In this document: in pieces, positions 26,791-36,158 of the stretch
Position numbering within the stretch: the stretch's first letter is position 1
Layout: every line of letters starts with the position of its first letter
From: Onishia niordana
GTDB lineage: Bacteria; Pseudomonadota; Gammaproteobacteria; Pseudomonadales; Halomonadaceae
Assembly (NCBI RefSeq): GCF_004798965.1
Contig: NZ_SDSD01000007.1
Coordinates: 1-64,000, forward strand
Direction of reading: 5' to 3'
DNA length: 64,000 nucleotides
Made by a program: the position numbers and the translations under genes
The notes under the pieces: generated by a model
What the model was told of the DNA's origin: nothing
Database searches by the model: none
Seen by the model: the letters and a program-made list of their open reading frames with translations, nothing else

Positions 26791-28074
26791 TCATTCCTGT
26801 CGTGCAGCACGGCGAACATGCTGCCAGCAGCGCGCCGAGGTGATTACCTTGTCTTTTACTTCGACGATTTCCAAACGCACATTGCCGACCTGCAGGCAGG
26901 TGGGTCCTTCGGGGAAAGCCTCAAGGTGCTCGAGGATCAGGCCGTTGAGGGTCTTGGGTCCATCGGTCGGGAGCTGCCAGCCCAGCGACTTGTTGAGCTC
27001 GCGGATATTGGCGGTCCCCTCGATCACGTAGCTACCATCATCTTGCAGGTGCATCTCCTGATGCATGCCCGCCATGTCGGTGGTGAACTCGCCGACAATC
27101 TCCTCGAGGATATCTTCCAGCGTGACCAGTCCTTCCACATCGCCGTACTCGTCGACCACGATGCCGGTGCGCCGTTTCTGTTGCTGGAAGTTGAGTAGCT
27201 GCGTATGCAGCGGCGTCGACTCGGGGATGAAGTAGGGCTCCCGAGCCTCCTGCACGATCGCGGCTTTGGTGACCTCGTCCTTGGACAGGAAGCGTGCCGC
27301 GTTGCGCAGGTGCAACATGCCGATAATGTTGTTGATGTCGCCTTTGAAGACCGGCACTCGTGTGTGCTGGCTGGTGCGGATCTGCGCGAGGATGTTGTCC
27401 AGGTCGTCTTCGAGATCGATGCCCACTACCTCGTGACGCGGGACCATGATGTCGTTAACGGTGACGTTTTCAAGGTCGAGGATCGACAACAGCATCGACT
27501 GGTGACGACGCGGAATCATAGTGCCGGCTTCATGCACCACGGTACGCAGCTCGTCCCGCGTCAGGTGGTCACCGTTACCGGTCAGGTTCTTGACGCCAAT
27601 CATCTTCAGCAGACCGTTGGAGACCGCATTCACCAGCCAGACCAGCGGATAGAGCACCTTGAGCAGCGGCTCCAGCGCCACGGATGCCGGGTAGGCGATA
27701 CGCTCGGGCTTGATCGCTGCATAGGTCTTGGGACCGACCTCGGCGAATATCAGGATCACGATGGTCAGGATCAGCGGGGCGATGGCCGGGCCAGTGACCT
27801 CGCCGAAAAAGTGGATGGCCAGCACCGTGGCCAGAGCCGCCGCCAGGTTGTTGACCAGATTATTGCCGATCAGGATCACGCCGATCAGCCGGTCTGGCCT
27901 GGCCAGCAGGCGTAGCACGCGCTGGGCGGGACGGTCGCCACTGTTGGCCTGATGGCTCACGCGGTAGCGGTTGATGGACATCATGCCCGTCTCGGAGCTC
28001 GAGAAGAACGCCGACAGACAGACGAGTAGGAACAGTAGGCCGAACAGCAGTCCCAGCGGGAAATCGTCACTCAA
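26791..28074 (-). CDS. corB: CorB/CorC-type CNNM-family transporter (YfjD)
   Basis: The protein has 427 residues. The N-terminal DUF21 membrane domain (about 1-190, three to four segments, SAFFSSSETGMMSINRYR) is followed by a pair of CBS domains (about 205-330, VPVFKGDINNIIGMLHLR, IVVDEYGDVEGLVTLEDILE) and a CorC_HlyC domain (about 345-420). Family members export or regulate Mg2+ and Co2+. The start codon is TTG; the N-terminus MSDDFPLGLLFGLLFLL matches homologues. Near ypjD and ffh, as in E. coli. Confidence 0.92.
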   Translation of the reverse strand: MSDDFPLGLLFGLLFLLVCLSAFFSSSETGMMSINRYRVSHQANSGDRPAQRVLRLLARPDRLIGVILIGNNLVNNLAAALATVLAIHFFGEVTGPAIAPLILTIVILIFAEVGPKTYAAIKPERIAYPASVALEPLLKVLYPLVWLVNAVSNGLLKMIGVKNLTGNGDHLTRDELRTVVHEAGTMIPRRHQSMLLSILDLENVTVNDIMVPRHEVVGIDLEDDLDNILAQIRTSQHTRVPVFKGDINNIIGMLHLRNAARFLSKDEVTKAAIVQEAREPYFIPESTPLHTQLLNFQQQKRRTGIVVDEYGDVEGLVTLEDILEEIVGEFTTDMAGMHQEMHLQDDGSYVIEGTANIRELNKSLGWQLPTDGPKTLNGLILEHLEAFPEGPTCLQVGNVRLEIVEVKDKVITSARCWQHVRRAARQE

Positions 28075-28165
28075 GATGAGAAGGTCCTCGATGACAGGTC
28101 AGGCTTGTTTGTAGGGGTTCCCCCGGGGGCTGTCAAGGAACGGCTGGCGCCCGCGGGAGTCGGTT

Positions 28166-28960
28166 TCAGGAGAAGATGACCTCGACGGCAAACTTGGTGC
28201 CGAAGTAGGCCAGTAGCAGCAATACACCGCCGCCCAGCGTCCAGCGTACTGCCTTGAGCCCTCGCCAGCCTAGCCAGTGATGGCCGATCAAGAGGGCGGC
28301 AAAGATGACCCAGGCAGCCAATGACAGCACCGTCTTGTGCATCAGGTGCTGGGCAAAGAGGTTGTCGAGGAACAGGAAGCCGCTGGCGATGGCCAGGGTC
28401 AGCAGGATCATACCGGCCCAGATCAGCTCGAAAAGCACCCGTTCCATCGTGGTCAGGGGTGGCAGTGTCTGGACGATGCCACGAATGTGGTGATGGCGCA
28501 GGGCCTGATTCTGCCAGGCCAGCAATATGGCCTGTACAGCCGCAATCGCCAACAGCGCGAAGGCCAGCGCCGAGCTGATGGCATGCACGGCGATGCCGGG
28601 CGTCAGGTGGCCCTGATGTTCGCCGCCGGGCCAGGCCACGGCGGTCACCAGGGTCACCGCCGCGACCGGGAAAACGCCTACCGCGATATTGAGCACCGGC
28701 TTGGCCAGGCTGCCCAGTATCAAGAGCCCGGTCACCAAAGCGCTGACCATCACAAGACTCGGTGACAGGCCAAGCCACAGGCCGCCGGTCTCATGAATGA
28801 CCCCGGCGATCACTAGCCCGTGGAAGGCCAGCGCAAGGGTGCCGAGGCCGCGCACCATCTGCGGGCGCTGGGGAACGCGACGCAAAAGGGTGAGTGCCTG
28901 CCATGAGGCAGCGCCCAGATAGAAGGCTATGGCCAGAAGGGCAAAGGGAAGCGCCTGCAT
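28166..28960 (-). CDS. ypjD: CcsA-like inner membrane protein YpjD
   Basis: The protein has 264 residues (E. coli YpjD 263) with about eight transmembrane segments and a cytochrome c assembly (CcsA/CcmC-like) domain: conserved His in FHGLVIAGVIH and LMHKTVLSLAAW. It lacks a full WWD haem-handling motif in visible form, so a role in haem transport is uncertain. The start at 28960 gives the family N-terminus MQALPFALLAI. Divergent from ffh. Confidence 0.88.
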   Translation of the reverse strand: MQALPFALLAIAFYLGAASWQALTLLRRVPQRPQMVRGLGTLALAFHGLVIAGVIHETGGLWLGLSPSLVMVSALVTGLLILGSLAKPVLNIAVGVFPVAAVTLVTAVAWPGGEHQGHLTPGIAVHAISSALAFALLAIAAVQAILLAWQNQALRHHHIRGIVQTLPPLTTMERVLFELIWAGMILLTLAIASGFLFLDNLFAQHLMHKTVLSLAAWVIFAALLIGHHWLGWRGLKAVRWTLGGGVLLLLAYFGTKFAVEVIFS

Positions 28961-29115
28961 CGGTTGCTGTCCATCGCCGTCGACGGCGGCGTCTCGCGAG
29001 TGAAAAAATCCATGAGCGATCACTATACCGAATCCCCTCGGTCGCGCCCAGCCGGGCGCTCGCAAGCGGCTGGGCGCGATGGCGCGACATGCGGCCCAAT
29101 CAAGGGGTTGGTGCA

Positions 29116-29144
29116 TGGAGACTGGCGCCGGGAAGGCGTATAAT
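29116..29144 (+). promoter_or_regulatory. Promoter of ffh
   Basis: TGGAGA (-35), 17 bases and a perfect TATAAT (-10) end 37 bases before the ffh ATG. Confidence 0.6.
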
Positions 29145-29181
29145 CTTTGCCCAAAGCCAGGCATCCCTGCCGGAGGGCCCC

Positions 29182-30609
29182 ATGTTCGACAGTTTGACAG
29201 AGCGTCTATCGAAGACGCTGAAGTCCATCAGCGGTCAGGCCAGACTGACCGAAGACAATATCAAGGACACGCTGCGCGAGGTGCGCCGTGCGCTACTGGA
29301 GGCCGATGTGGCCCTGCCGGTGGTCAAGGCGTTCATCGATCGGGTGCGCGAGCGTGCCGTTGGCCAGGAGGTGTCGAAGAGCCTCTCGCCGGGTCAGCAG
29401 TTCGTCAAGATCGTCCAGCAGGAGCTCGAGGCGATCATGGGCGAAGGGGCCGAAGGGCTTTCGCTCAAGGGCACGCCCTCGGTGATCCTGATGGCCGGCC
29501 TGCAGGGGGCGGGCAAGACCACCTCGGTGGCCAAGCTCGCCCGCTACCTGCGTGAGCGCGAGAAGAAGAAGGTGCTGGTGGTCTCCGCTGACGTCTATCG
29601 TCCGGCGGCCATCGACCAGCTCGAGACGCTGGCCGGTGAGGTCGAGGTCGACTTCTTCCCCTCGGACTCCTCTCAGAAGCCGGTGGCCATTGCCGAAGCG
29701 GCCCTCAAGCACGCCAAGATCCAGTTCCATGATGTGGTGATCGTCGATACCGCCGGTCGCCTGCATGTCGATGCCGACATGATGGACGAGATTCAGTCCC
29801 TGCACCGTGTCTGCGCGCCGCAGGAGACACTGTTCGTCGTCGATGCGATGACCGGTCAGGACGCCGCGAATACCGCCAAGGCCTTCCATGAAGCCTTGCC
29901 GCTGACCGGCGTGATCCTGACCAAGGCCGATGGTGATGCCCGGGGTGGTGCCGCGCTGTCGGTACGCCACATCACTGGCAAACCGATCAAGTTCATGGGC
30001 ATGGGCGAGAAGGTCGATGCCCTCGAGCCTTTCCACCCGGATCGGGTCGCTTCTCGAATCCTCGGCATGGGCGATGTGCTGTCGCTGATCGAGGAAGCCG
30101 AGCGCACCGTCGACAAGGGCAAGGCCGATAAGCTCGCCAAGAAGGTCAAGAAGGGCGATGGCTTCGATCTCGAGGATTTCCGTGACCAGCTCCAGCAGCT
30201 CAAGAAGATGGGCGGCATGGGCGGTCTGATGGGCAAGCTGCCGGGCATGGGGCAGATGGCCGAGATGGCTCAGGGGCCCGGGCCCGAGAAGGAATTTGGC
30301 AAGCTCGAGTCGCTGATTAACTCGATGACGCTCAAGGAACGCCGTCGTCCGGAGATCATCAATGGTTCACGCAAGCGCCGTATCGCGGCCGGTGCTGGCC
30401 TCCAGATCCCCGACCTCAATCGTCTTCTCAAGCAGCACAAGCAGATGCAGAAGATGATGAAGAAGGCCGGCAAGAAGGGCGGCATGGAAAAGATGATGCG
30501 CGGCATGTCCGGCATGATGGGTGGCGGTGGTCCCGGTGGTCCCGGTGGCCCGGGCGGTCCCGGAGGCATGGGCGGCATGGGTGGGCCTGGCGGTCTACCG
30601 CGGCGGTAA
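29182..30609 (+). CDS. ffh: Signal recognition particle GTPase Ffh
   Basis: The protein has 475 residues (E. coli 453). N domain (1-85), G domain with [24 protein letters not shown] and TKADGDARGG, and the Met-rich M domain (about 325-430) that binds 4.5S RNA and signal sequences. The C-terminal tail is almost pure Gly/Met/Pro. With FtsY, also in this window, it targets membrane proteins. The ATG at 29182 has GGAGG 7 bases upstream. Confidence 0.97.
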   Translation: MFDSLTERLSKTLKSISGQARLTEDNIKDTLREVRRALLEADVALPVVKAFIDRVRERAVGQEVSKSLSPGQQFVKIVQQELEAIMGEGAEGLSLKGTPSVILMAGLQGAGKTTSVAKLARYLREREKKKVLVVSADVYRPAAIDQLETLAGEVEVDFFPSDSSQKPVAIAEAALKHAKIQFHDVVIVDTAGRLHVDADMMDEIQSLHRVCAPQETLFVVDAMTGQDAANTAKAFHEALPLTGVILTKADGDARGGAALSVRHITGKPIKFMGMGEKVDALEPFHPDRVASRILGMGDVLSLIEEAERTVDKGKADKLAKKVKKGDGFDLEDFRDQLQQLKKMGGMGGLMGKLPGMGQMAEMAQGPGPEKEFGKLESLINSMTLKERRRPEIINGSRKRRIAAGAGLQIPDLNRLLKQHKQMQKMMKKAGKKGGMEKMMRGMSGMMGGGGPGGPGGPGGPGGMGGMGGPGGLPRR

Positions 30610-30631
30610 TGGCTGCCGGGTACACAAAAGG

Positions 30632-30660
30632 TTCCCAAGCGGGCTCGATTTCCGTAGAAT
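30632..30660 (+). promoter_or_regulatory. Promoter of the rpsP-rimM-trmD-rplS operon
   Basis: TTCCCA (-35), 17 bases and TAGAAT (-10), 83 bases before rpsP, in the gap after ffh. Confidence 0.55.
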
Positions 30661-30742
30661 GTCGCGTCTTCGTGGCAGGACCGCGCGACAGCGTGCGGCC
30701 GAAGACCAATTTTAGCAACTCAACCGAAGGACAGATAACGCA

Positions 30743-30991
30743 ATGGTTACCATTCGTCTGGCACGTGGTGGCGCCAAGAAGCGTCCCTTCTACCACCTGA
30801 CCGTAAGCGATTCTCGCAAGTCTCGTGATGGCCGCTTCATCGAGCGCGTCGGCTTCTTCAACCCGGTCGCCCGCGGCCAGGAAGAGCGCCTGCGTATCGA
30901 TCTGGACCGCATCGCTAAGTGGCAAGAGCATGGTGCTCAGGTCTCAGAGCGCGTCGCCGAGCTGATCAAGGAAGCCCGCAAGCAGGCCTGA
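30743..30991 (+). CDS. rpsP: 30S ribosomal protein S16
   Basis: The protein has 82 residues and is full length. [19 protein letters not shown] and [15 protein letters not shown] are the universal S16 signature. It assembles into the 30S body. First gene of the rpsP-rimM-trmD-rplS operon, in the order known from E. coli. Confidence 0.98.
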   Translation: MVTIRLARGGAKKRPFYHLTVSDSRKSRDGRFIERVGFFNPVARGQEERLRIDLDRIAKWQEHGAQVSERVAELIKEARKQA

Positions 30992-31037
30992 GTCTGAATT
31001 GCGGTCAACTAGATACGGCATCTAGGTGGTAATAGTC

Positions 31038-31574
31038 ATGGCCCAGAGCGCAACTAAAGGCACCGGCAGCGACCAGCATGTGGTGCTGGGAAAGCTGACC
31101 AGTCCCTACGGTGTGAAGGGCTGGCTGAAGGTGTATTCGTACACTAGCCCGATGGACGGCATCCTCGACTATCCCGAGTGGCAGTTGCGACTCGACGGCA
31201 AGCTCGTCGACCGCAAACTGGTTCAGGGACGTCAACAAGGCAAGGGCCTGGTGGCCCAGCTGGGTGGGGTGGCGTCGCGCGAGCAGGCAGAGCAACTGGC
31301 CGGCGCAGAGATCCTGTTGCCCAAACAGTCGCTGCCGCCGCTTAACGCGGGCGAGTATTACTGGCACCAACTGGAGGGTCTCCAGGTCACCACGGACGAC
31401 GGCGACAGCCTGGGTCATGTGGCTTACCTGTTCGAGACCGGCGCCAATGACGTGATGGTCGTCAAAGACGCCGACGGCAAGGAGCGGCTGTTGCCCTTTT
31501 TGCCCGACGAGGTGGTGCTCGAGGTGGACCTTACCGCCGGCGGTATGAAGGTGGACTGGGATCCCGAATTTTAA
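31038..31574 (+). CDS. rimM: Ribosome maturation factor RimM
   Basis: The protein has 178 residues. The N-terminal RimM barrel (about 15-100, VLGKLTSPYGVKGWLKV) binds S19, and the C-terminal PRC barrel (about 105-175, YYWHQLEGLQVTT, LLPFLPDEVVLEVD) completes it. It helps maturation of the 30S head. An in-frame GTG lies 12 bases upstream; the ATG at 31038 fits the family and has AGGTGG in front. Confidence 0.96.
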   Translation: MAQSATKGTGSDQHVVLGKLTSPYGVKGWLKVYSYTSPMDGILDYPEWQLRLDGKLVDRKLVQGRQQGKGLVAQLGGVASREQAEQLAGAEILLPKQSLPPLNAGEYYWHQLEGLQVTTDDGDSLGHVAYLFETGANDVMVVKDADGKERLLPFLPDEVVLEVDLTAGGMKVDWDPEF

Positions 31575-31632
31575 GACGTCCTGGTGACGCCCTCCCCGGT
31601 TATATTGGGGAGCTAGGCCTGGAAGAAACGCT

Positions 31633-32409
31633 GTGTGGATTGGGGTCGTATCGCTGTTCCCTGAGATGTTTGATGCCATCACCCAATATGGGGTGACGGG
31701 TCGAGCGGTCAGGCAGGGGCTACTGGAACTCGAGTTCTGGAACCCCCGTGATTATGCAACCGACAACCATCGCACGGTGGATGATCGTCCCTATGGGGGC
31801 GGACCAGGCATGTTGATGAAGGTCGACACCCTGCGCCATGCCATCCATGACGCGCGGGCGACGGCCGAGAGCAGTGCAGGCCAGCCGGCTCGAGTGATCT
31901 ACCTGTCGCCACAGGGGCGACCTCTTGATCAAGCGGGCGTGAAGGCGCTGGCCGAAAGCGGCCCCCTGGTGGTGGTAGCTGGACGCTACGAAGGCATCGA
32001 CGAGCGCGTGGTGGAAGCCGATATCGATGAGGAAGTCTCGATCGGTGACTATGTGCTGAGTGGCGGCGAACTGCCCGCCATGGTGATGGTCGATGCGTTG
32101 GCCCGAATGGTGCCCGGTGTGCTGGGCCACCAGGCCTCGGCGGAGGAAGATTCCTTCAACGATGGCCTGCTGGATTGCCCGCACTATACCCGTCCCGACG
32201 AGGTCGATGGGCGGCGGGTGCCGGATGTGCTGCTGAGCGGCAACCACGCGGCGATTCGCCGTTGGCGGCTGAAGCAGTCATTGGGCCGCACCTGGCTCAG
32301 GCGCCCGGATCTGCTCAATGGCAGGACCTTGGCGGCTGAACAGCAGGCACTGCTCGATGAATTCATCGAGGAATACGCCAGCAAGGCGGAGGTGCAGGAG
32401 CCTTCCTGA
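31633..32409 (+). CDS. trmD: tRNA (guanine-N1)-methyltransferase TrmD
   Basis: The protein has 258 residues and starts with GTG. The trefoil-knot SPOUT domain with GRYEGIDER and [14 protein letters not shown] binds S-adenosylmethionine; [10 protein letters not shown] is also invariant. It makes m1G37 and so prevents frameshifting. It lies 58 bases after rimM. Confidence 0.97.
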   Translation: MWIGVVSLFPEMFDAITQYGVTGRAVRQGLLELEFWNPRDYATDNHRTVDDRPYGGGPGMLMKVDTLRHAIHDARATAESSAGQPARVIYLSPQGRPLDQAGVKALAESGPLVVVAGRYEGIDERVVEADIDEEVSIGDYVLSGGELPAMVMVDALARMVPGVLGHQASAEEDSFNDGLLDCPHYTRPDEVDGRRVPDVLLSGNHAAIRRWRLKQSLGRTWLRRPDLLNGRTLAAEQQALLDEFIEEYASKAEVQEPS

Positions 32410-32496
32410 ACAAGGCTTAGGCATGAGCATCGTGCCCCTGCGTCATACACAGAGCGATTCCCGCGCCATCCCTCATGGATTCGCGCCGGGATCACC

Positions 32497-32522
32497 GCCG
32501 AAGGCGATAGCCGAAGGCGATA
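32497..32522 (+). repeat. Two 13-bp tandem repeats in the rplS leader
   Basis: GCCGAAGGCGATA occurs twice in a row, 22 bases before the rplS start. Each copy contains a mini-hairpin GCC-GAA-GGC. Confidence 0.8.
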
Positions 32523-32543
32523 CAAGTTATTGAGGAGCTAGCA

Positions 32544-32900
32544 ATGAGCAGCAAGAATTCCGTGATCCAGGCGATCGAATCCGAGCAGATGGCCAAGGAA
32601 GTTCCGGCCTTTGCACCGGGCGACACTGTTGTCGTCCAGGTCAAGGTCAAGGAAGGTACCCGCGAGCGTCTGCAGGCCTTCGAAGGCGTTGTCATCGGCA
32701 AGCGTAACCGCGGCCTGAACTCCGCCTTCACCGTGCGTAAGGTGTCTCACGGTGTTGGCGTCGAGCGTACCTTCCAGACCTACAGCCCGCTGGTCGATTC
32801 CATCGCGGTCAAGCGTCGCGGTGATGTGCGCCAGGCCAAGCTGTACTATCTCCGCGAGCTCAGCGGCAAGTCCGCACGCATCAAGGAAAAGCTCTCCTAA
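32544..32900 (+). CDS. rplS: 50S ribosomal protein L19
   Basis: The protein has 118 residues (E. coli 115). [16 protein letters not shown] and [20 protein letters not shown] are typical. It sits at the 30S-50S interface. GAGGAGC lies 6-12 bases before the ATG. Last gene of the operon, followed by a terminator. Confidence 0.98.
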   Translation: MSSKNSVIQAIESEQMAKEVPAFAPGDTVVVQVKVKEGTRERLQAFEGVVIGKRNRGLNSAFTVRKVSHGVGVERTFQTYSPLVDSIAVKRRGDVRQAKLYYLRELSGKSARIKEKLS

Positions 32901-32920
32901 GTCAGGAGATGCTTTATGGC

Positions 32921-32959
32921 GAAACCCCGTCACCGCTTGCGCGGGGCGGGGTTTCGTTG
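32921..32959 (+). terminator. Terminator after rplS
   Basis: GAAACCCCG and CGGGGTTTC pair around a 17-nt loop that itself contains CCGC/GCGG; the tail is GTTGTG, so the T-run is weak. Confidence 0.6.
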
Positions 32960-32989
32960 TGTCTGGGGCGGAAGTCATGAGGGTGCTTG

Positions 32990-33886
32990 ATGAGCGATCA
33001 GACCCATACCCTGCTTGAGCGCTTCCTGGATGCGCTGTGGCTTGAGCAGGGAGCAAGCGATAATACCCTGGCCGCCTACCGTCATGACCTGACCTCCTGG
33101 ACGGCGCGACTGACAGAACATGATGACTCCCTGCTCTGTCCCGCCCCCGAGGTATTGCCTGACTGGCTTGATACGCGCCGCGCCGCCGGCTATCAGCTGC
33201 GTTCCAATGCACGGCTGCTGTCGAGTCTGCGGCGCTTCTATCGCTGGGCGCTTATCGAGGGCCTGATCGACACCGACCCGCTTACCGAGGTGCGCCTGCC
33301 GCCGGTGCGACCGAGTCTGCCACGAACGCTCGACGAGGAAGAGGTCGAGCGACTGCTCGAGGCACCGGATACCGATACCGCCCTTGGGCTTCGCGACCGC
33401 GCCATGCTCGAAGTGCTCTATGCCAGTGGCCTGCGGGTATCGGAACTGGTGGGGCTGACCACCGATGCGATCAACCTGCGTCAGGGAGTGGTGCGAGTGC
33501 GTGGCAAGGGCGACAAGGAGCGGCTGGTGCCGCTGGGTGAAGAAGCCATCGCCTGGCTTCAGCGTTACTTACGCGCCGGGCGAAGCGTGCTGATGCGCGA
33601 TATCACGCGCCCCCCCTTGTTCCCTGGGCGCAGCGATGGCTTCATGACCCGCCAGACCTTCTGGCATCGCGTGCGCGCGCATGCGCGCACCGCGTGCATC
33701 AGCAAGCCACTGTCACCGCATACCTTGCGGCATGCTTTCGCCACGCATTTATTGAATCATGGGGCCAATTTGCGTGTCGTACAGCTGTTGTTGGGTCACA
33801 GCGACCTGTCGACGACCCAAATCTATACCCATGTGGCCCAGGCTCGCCTGGAAACGCTGCATGCTGACCATCATCCTCGAGGTTGA
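32990..33886 (+). CDS. xerD: Tyrosine recombinase XerD
   Basis: The protein has 298 residues, identical in length to E. coli XerD. SAM-like DNA-binding domain (about 5-90) and catalytic domain with Arg149, Lys173, His244, Arg247, His270 and nucleophile Tyr279 all visible. With XerC and FtsK it resolves chromosome dimers at dif. Chromosomal context before dsbC marks it as the housekeeping enzyme, not a mobile integrase. The ATG follows an in-frame TTG directly; the ATG is chosen. Confidence 0.96.
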   Translation: MSDQTHTLLERFLDALWLEQGASDNTLAAYRHDLTSWTARLTEHDDSLLCPAPEVLPDWLDTRRAAGYQLRSNARLLSSLRRFYRWALIEGLIDTDPLTEVRLPPVRPSLPRTLDEEEVERLLEAPDTDTALGLRDRAMLEVLYASGLRVSELVGLTTDAINLRQGVVRVRGKGDKERLVPLGEEAIAWLQRYLRAGRSVLMRDITRPPLFPGRSDGFMTRQTFWHRVRAHARTACISKPLSPHTLRHAFATHLLNHGANLRVVQLLLGHSDLSTTQIYTHVAQARLETLHADHHPRG

Positions 33887-33888
33887 CC

Positions 33889-34620
33889 ATGAATCGACTG
33901 CTGCTTACCGCCACCGGCCTCTTGGCTGGCCTGCTTTCCGTCCAGGCCATGGCGGCGCCGCCGAAGGCGCTGACCGATGAGCTTACCGTCAACGGTGAGG
34001 CCATGCCTGTCGAGCAGGTGCGAGACACCCCCGTCGAGGGCCTTTGGGAAGTGCATCTGGCCAATGGTGAAATTTTTTACAGTGATGCCGCCGGTGAGCA
34101 CTTCATCGTTGGTGATATCTACAAGAATAACGCGGATGGCCTAGTGAATCTCAGCGAGCAATCTCGCAACGCCCAGCGCGCCGCGCGTATTGCCTCCGTG
34201 CCAGAGAGTGAGCAGGTGATCTTTCGCGGAGACGAGCCGCCAAAGGCGACGATCCATATCTTTACCGATACGACCTGCCCCTATTGCCAGCGTTTGCATG
34301 AAGAAGTGCCGGCGCTCAATGACATGGGCATCGCCGTGAATTACCTGGCCTTTCCGCGAGCCGGCGCGGGTTCCGAAGGGGCCCGGCTGCTTAGCCAGGT
34401 GTGGTGTGCCGCCAATCCGGCCGAAGCCATGACCGCCAGCAAACGCGGCGAGTCGTTGGATGTCGCTCCAGACTGCGACAATCCGGTCGAGTCACAGTAT
34501 CATCTGGGCATGGAGCTTGGCGTTCAGGGCACACCGGCTATTGTGTTGCCTGACGGGCGCCTGGTGCCGGGCTACGTGCCGGCCGAGCGGCTGGCGGAAA
34601 TGCTGGGCGTGAATGGATAA
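33889..34620 (+). CDS. dsbC: Periplasmic disulfide isomerase DsbC
   Basis: The protein has 243 residues. Signal peptide (1-22, AMA/A), N-terminal dimerisation domain (about 25-85) and a thioredoxin-fold domain with catalytic Cys130 and Cys133. The dipeptide between them is Pro-Tyr (CPYC) where E. coli DsbC has Gly-Tyr. The cis-Pro loop GTPAIVL and a second Cys pair (VWC ... DC) are present. It corrects wrong disulfides and is kept reduced by DsbD. Two bases after the xerD stop, so co-transcribed. Confidence 0.94.
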   Translation: MNRLLLTATGLLAGLLSVQAMAAPPKALTDELTVNGEAMPVEQVRDTPVEGLWEVHLANGEIFYSDAAGEHFIVGDIYKNNADGLVNLSEQSRNAQRAARIASVPESEQVIFRGDEPPKATIHIFTDTTCPYCQRLHEEVPALNDMGIAVNYLAFPRAGAGSEGARLLSQVWCAANPAEAMTASKRGESLDVAPDCDNPVESQYHLGMELGVQGTPAIVLPDGRLVPGYVPAERLAEMLGVNG

Positions 34621-34650
34621 AAGCCGATCGACTGGGTGTGCTGGCGGCGA

Positions 34651-34692
34651 TTCGTCTTGCCGTCCTTGCACCACGGTCGTCGACAAGACGAA
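34651..34692 (+). other. Inverted repeat in the dsbC-hom gap
   Basis: TTCGTCTTG and CAAGACGAA pair across 24 bases, and within the loop CCGT pairs with ACGG. It ends 32 bases before the hom start, so it lies in the hom leader. No leader peptide rich in Thr or Ile codons is seen. Confidence 0.5.
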
Positions 34693-34724
34693 CAATCGAA
34701 CACCTGTGTAAAGGGAGCAAAACG

Positions 34725-36041
34725 TTGAAATCGGTCAGAGTGGGAATCTGTGGACTGGGTACTGTGGGTGGCGGTACCTTCAATGTGCTGATGCGCAACG
34801 CCGATGATATCGCGCGTCGGGCCGGGCGTCCGATCGTCATTGAGCAGGTGGCGATGCGTCGCGAGAATCCCCACTGCGATACCACCGGCGTCAAGACCAC
34901 CGGCGATGTGTTCGACGTGGCCCGTAATCCCGATATCGATGTGCTGGTCGAGCTGATCGGCGGCTACGAAGTGGCCCGCGAACTGGTACTGACCGCCATC
35001 GAAAACGGCAAGCACGTGGTTACGGCCAACAAGGCGCTGATCGCGGTTCACGGCAACGAGATTTTCCAGGCTGCCCACGAGAAGGGGGTCATCGTGGCCT
35101 TCGAGGCGGCGGTCGCCGGCGGTATCCCGGTGATCAAGTCACTGCGCGAGGGCTTGGGCGCCAATCGCATCGAGTGGCTGGCCGGCATCATCAATGGCAC
35201 CGGCAACTATATCCTCACCCATATGCGTGACGAAGGCCGCGCCTTCGAAGACGTGCTGGCCGAGGCCCAGGCGCTGGGGTATGCCGAAGCCGACCCGACC
35301 TTCGATGTCGAAGGCATCGATGCCGCGCACAAGCTGACCATTCTGGCGTCCATCGCCTACGGCGTGCCGCTGCAGTTCGACAAGGCCTACACCGAAGGCA
35401 TCTCGCGGATCACCTTCGACGACGTCGAGCAGGCCGACAACCTCGGCTACGTCATCAAACACCTGGGCATCTCCAAGCGCACCGAGGCCGGCTTCGAACT
35501 GCGCGTTCATCCGGCGCTGGTCCCCAAGGAATGCCTGATGGCCAACGTCAACGGCGTCAAGAATGCCATCGAGGTCATGGGCGACGCCGTGGGGCCGACA
35601 CTTTATTACGGTGCGGGTGCCGGTGCTGAGCCGACCGCCTCGGCAGTGGTCGCCGACCTGCTGGATGTTGCCCGTGATATCAGCACCGAGCATACCTACC
35701 GGGTGCCCTATCTCGCCTTCAGTGGCATCGGCGATGGCGATAACGATCTGCCGATCCTGCCCATGGAAGAGATCACCACCGCCTATTACCTGCGTCTGTT
35801 GGCGGTTGACCGCCCCGGCGTGCTGGCGCGCGTGGCGACGATCCTCTCCGAGCAGGGCATCTCCATCGAGGCGATCATGCAGAAGGAAGCCATCGAAGGC
35901 GAGCTGGTGCCGATCATCCTGCTGACACATCGCACCCGCGAGAAGCATATGAACGAGGTCATTCGTCAGCTCGAATCGCTGGCCGATATCGCCGGCTCCG
36001 TAACTCGTATCCGCGTCGAGACCCTCGACGAGGACGCCTAG
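34725..36041 (+). CDS. hom: Homoserine dehydrogenase
   Basis: The protein has 438 residues. NAD(P)-binding fold with GICGLGTVGGG (8-17), the homoserine dehydrogenase catalytic domain (GIINGTGNYILT, Lys in the GADPTFDVEGIDAAHK region) and a C-terminal ACT domain (about 355-430, DRPGVLARVATIL) for threonine feedback. The enzyme is monofunctional, without aspartokinase. The start is TTG at 34725, with GGGAG 8 bases upstream; no ATG fits. It feeds thrC downstream. Confidence 0.96.
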   Translation: MKSVRVGICGLGTVGGGTFNVLMRNADDIARRAGRPIVIEQVAMRRENPHCDTTGVKTTGDVFDVARNPDIDVLVELIGGYEVARELVLTAIENGKHVVTANKALIAVHGNEIFQAAHEKGVIVAFEAAVAGGIPVIKSLREGLGANRIEWLAGIINGTGNYILTHMRDEGRAFEDVLAEAQALGYAEADPTFDVEGIDAAHKLTILASIAYGVPLQFDKAYTEGISRITFDDVEQADNLGYVIKHLGISKRTEAGFELRVHPALVPKECLMANVNGVKNAIEVMGDAVGPTLYYGAGAGAEPTASAVVADLLDVARDISTEHTYRVPYLAFSGIGDGDNDLPILPMEEITTAYYLRLLAVDRPGVLARVATILSEQGISIEAIMQKEAIEGELVPIILLTHRTREKHMNEVIRQLESLADIAGSVTRIRVETLDEDA

Positions 36042-36158
36042 ACAAAGCCTAACAACGACAATCGGCAGGCCTGCCCGTCACCACGAGCGGCGGGCCGATC
36101 GTGCGCTGGACAACGTGTCTCGCCCAGTGAGGGCGGGACGCGAACACAGGATCGAACG

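Noticed and set aside
32990-33886. Tyrosine recombinase as a mark of a mobile element
   Set aside because: Length, catalytic residues and position before dsbC identify housekeeping XerD.
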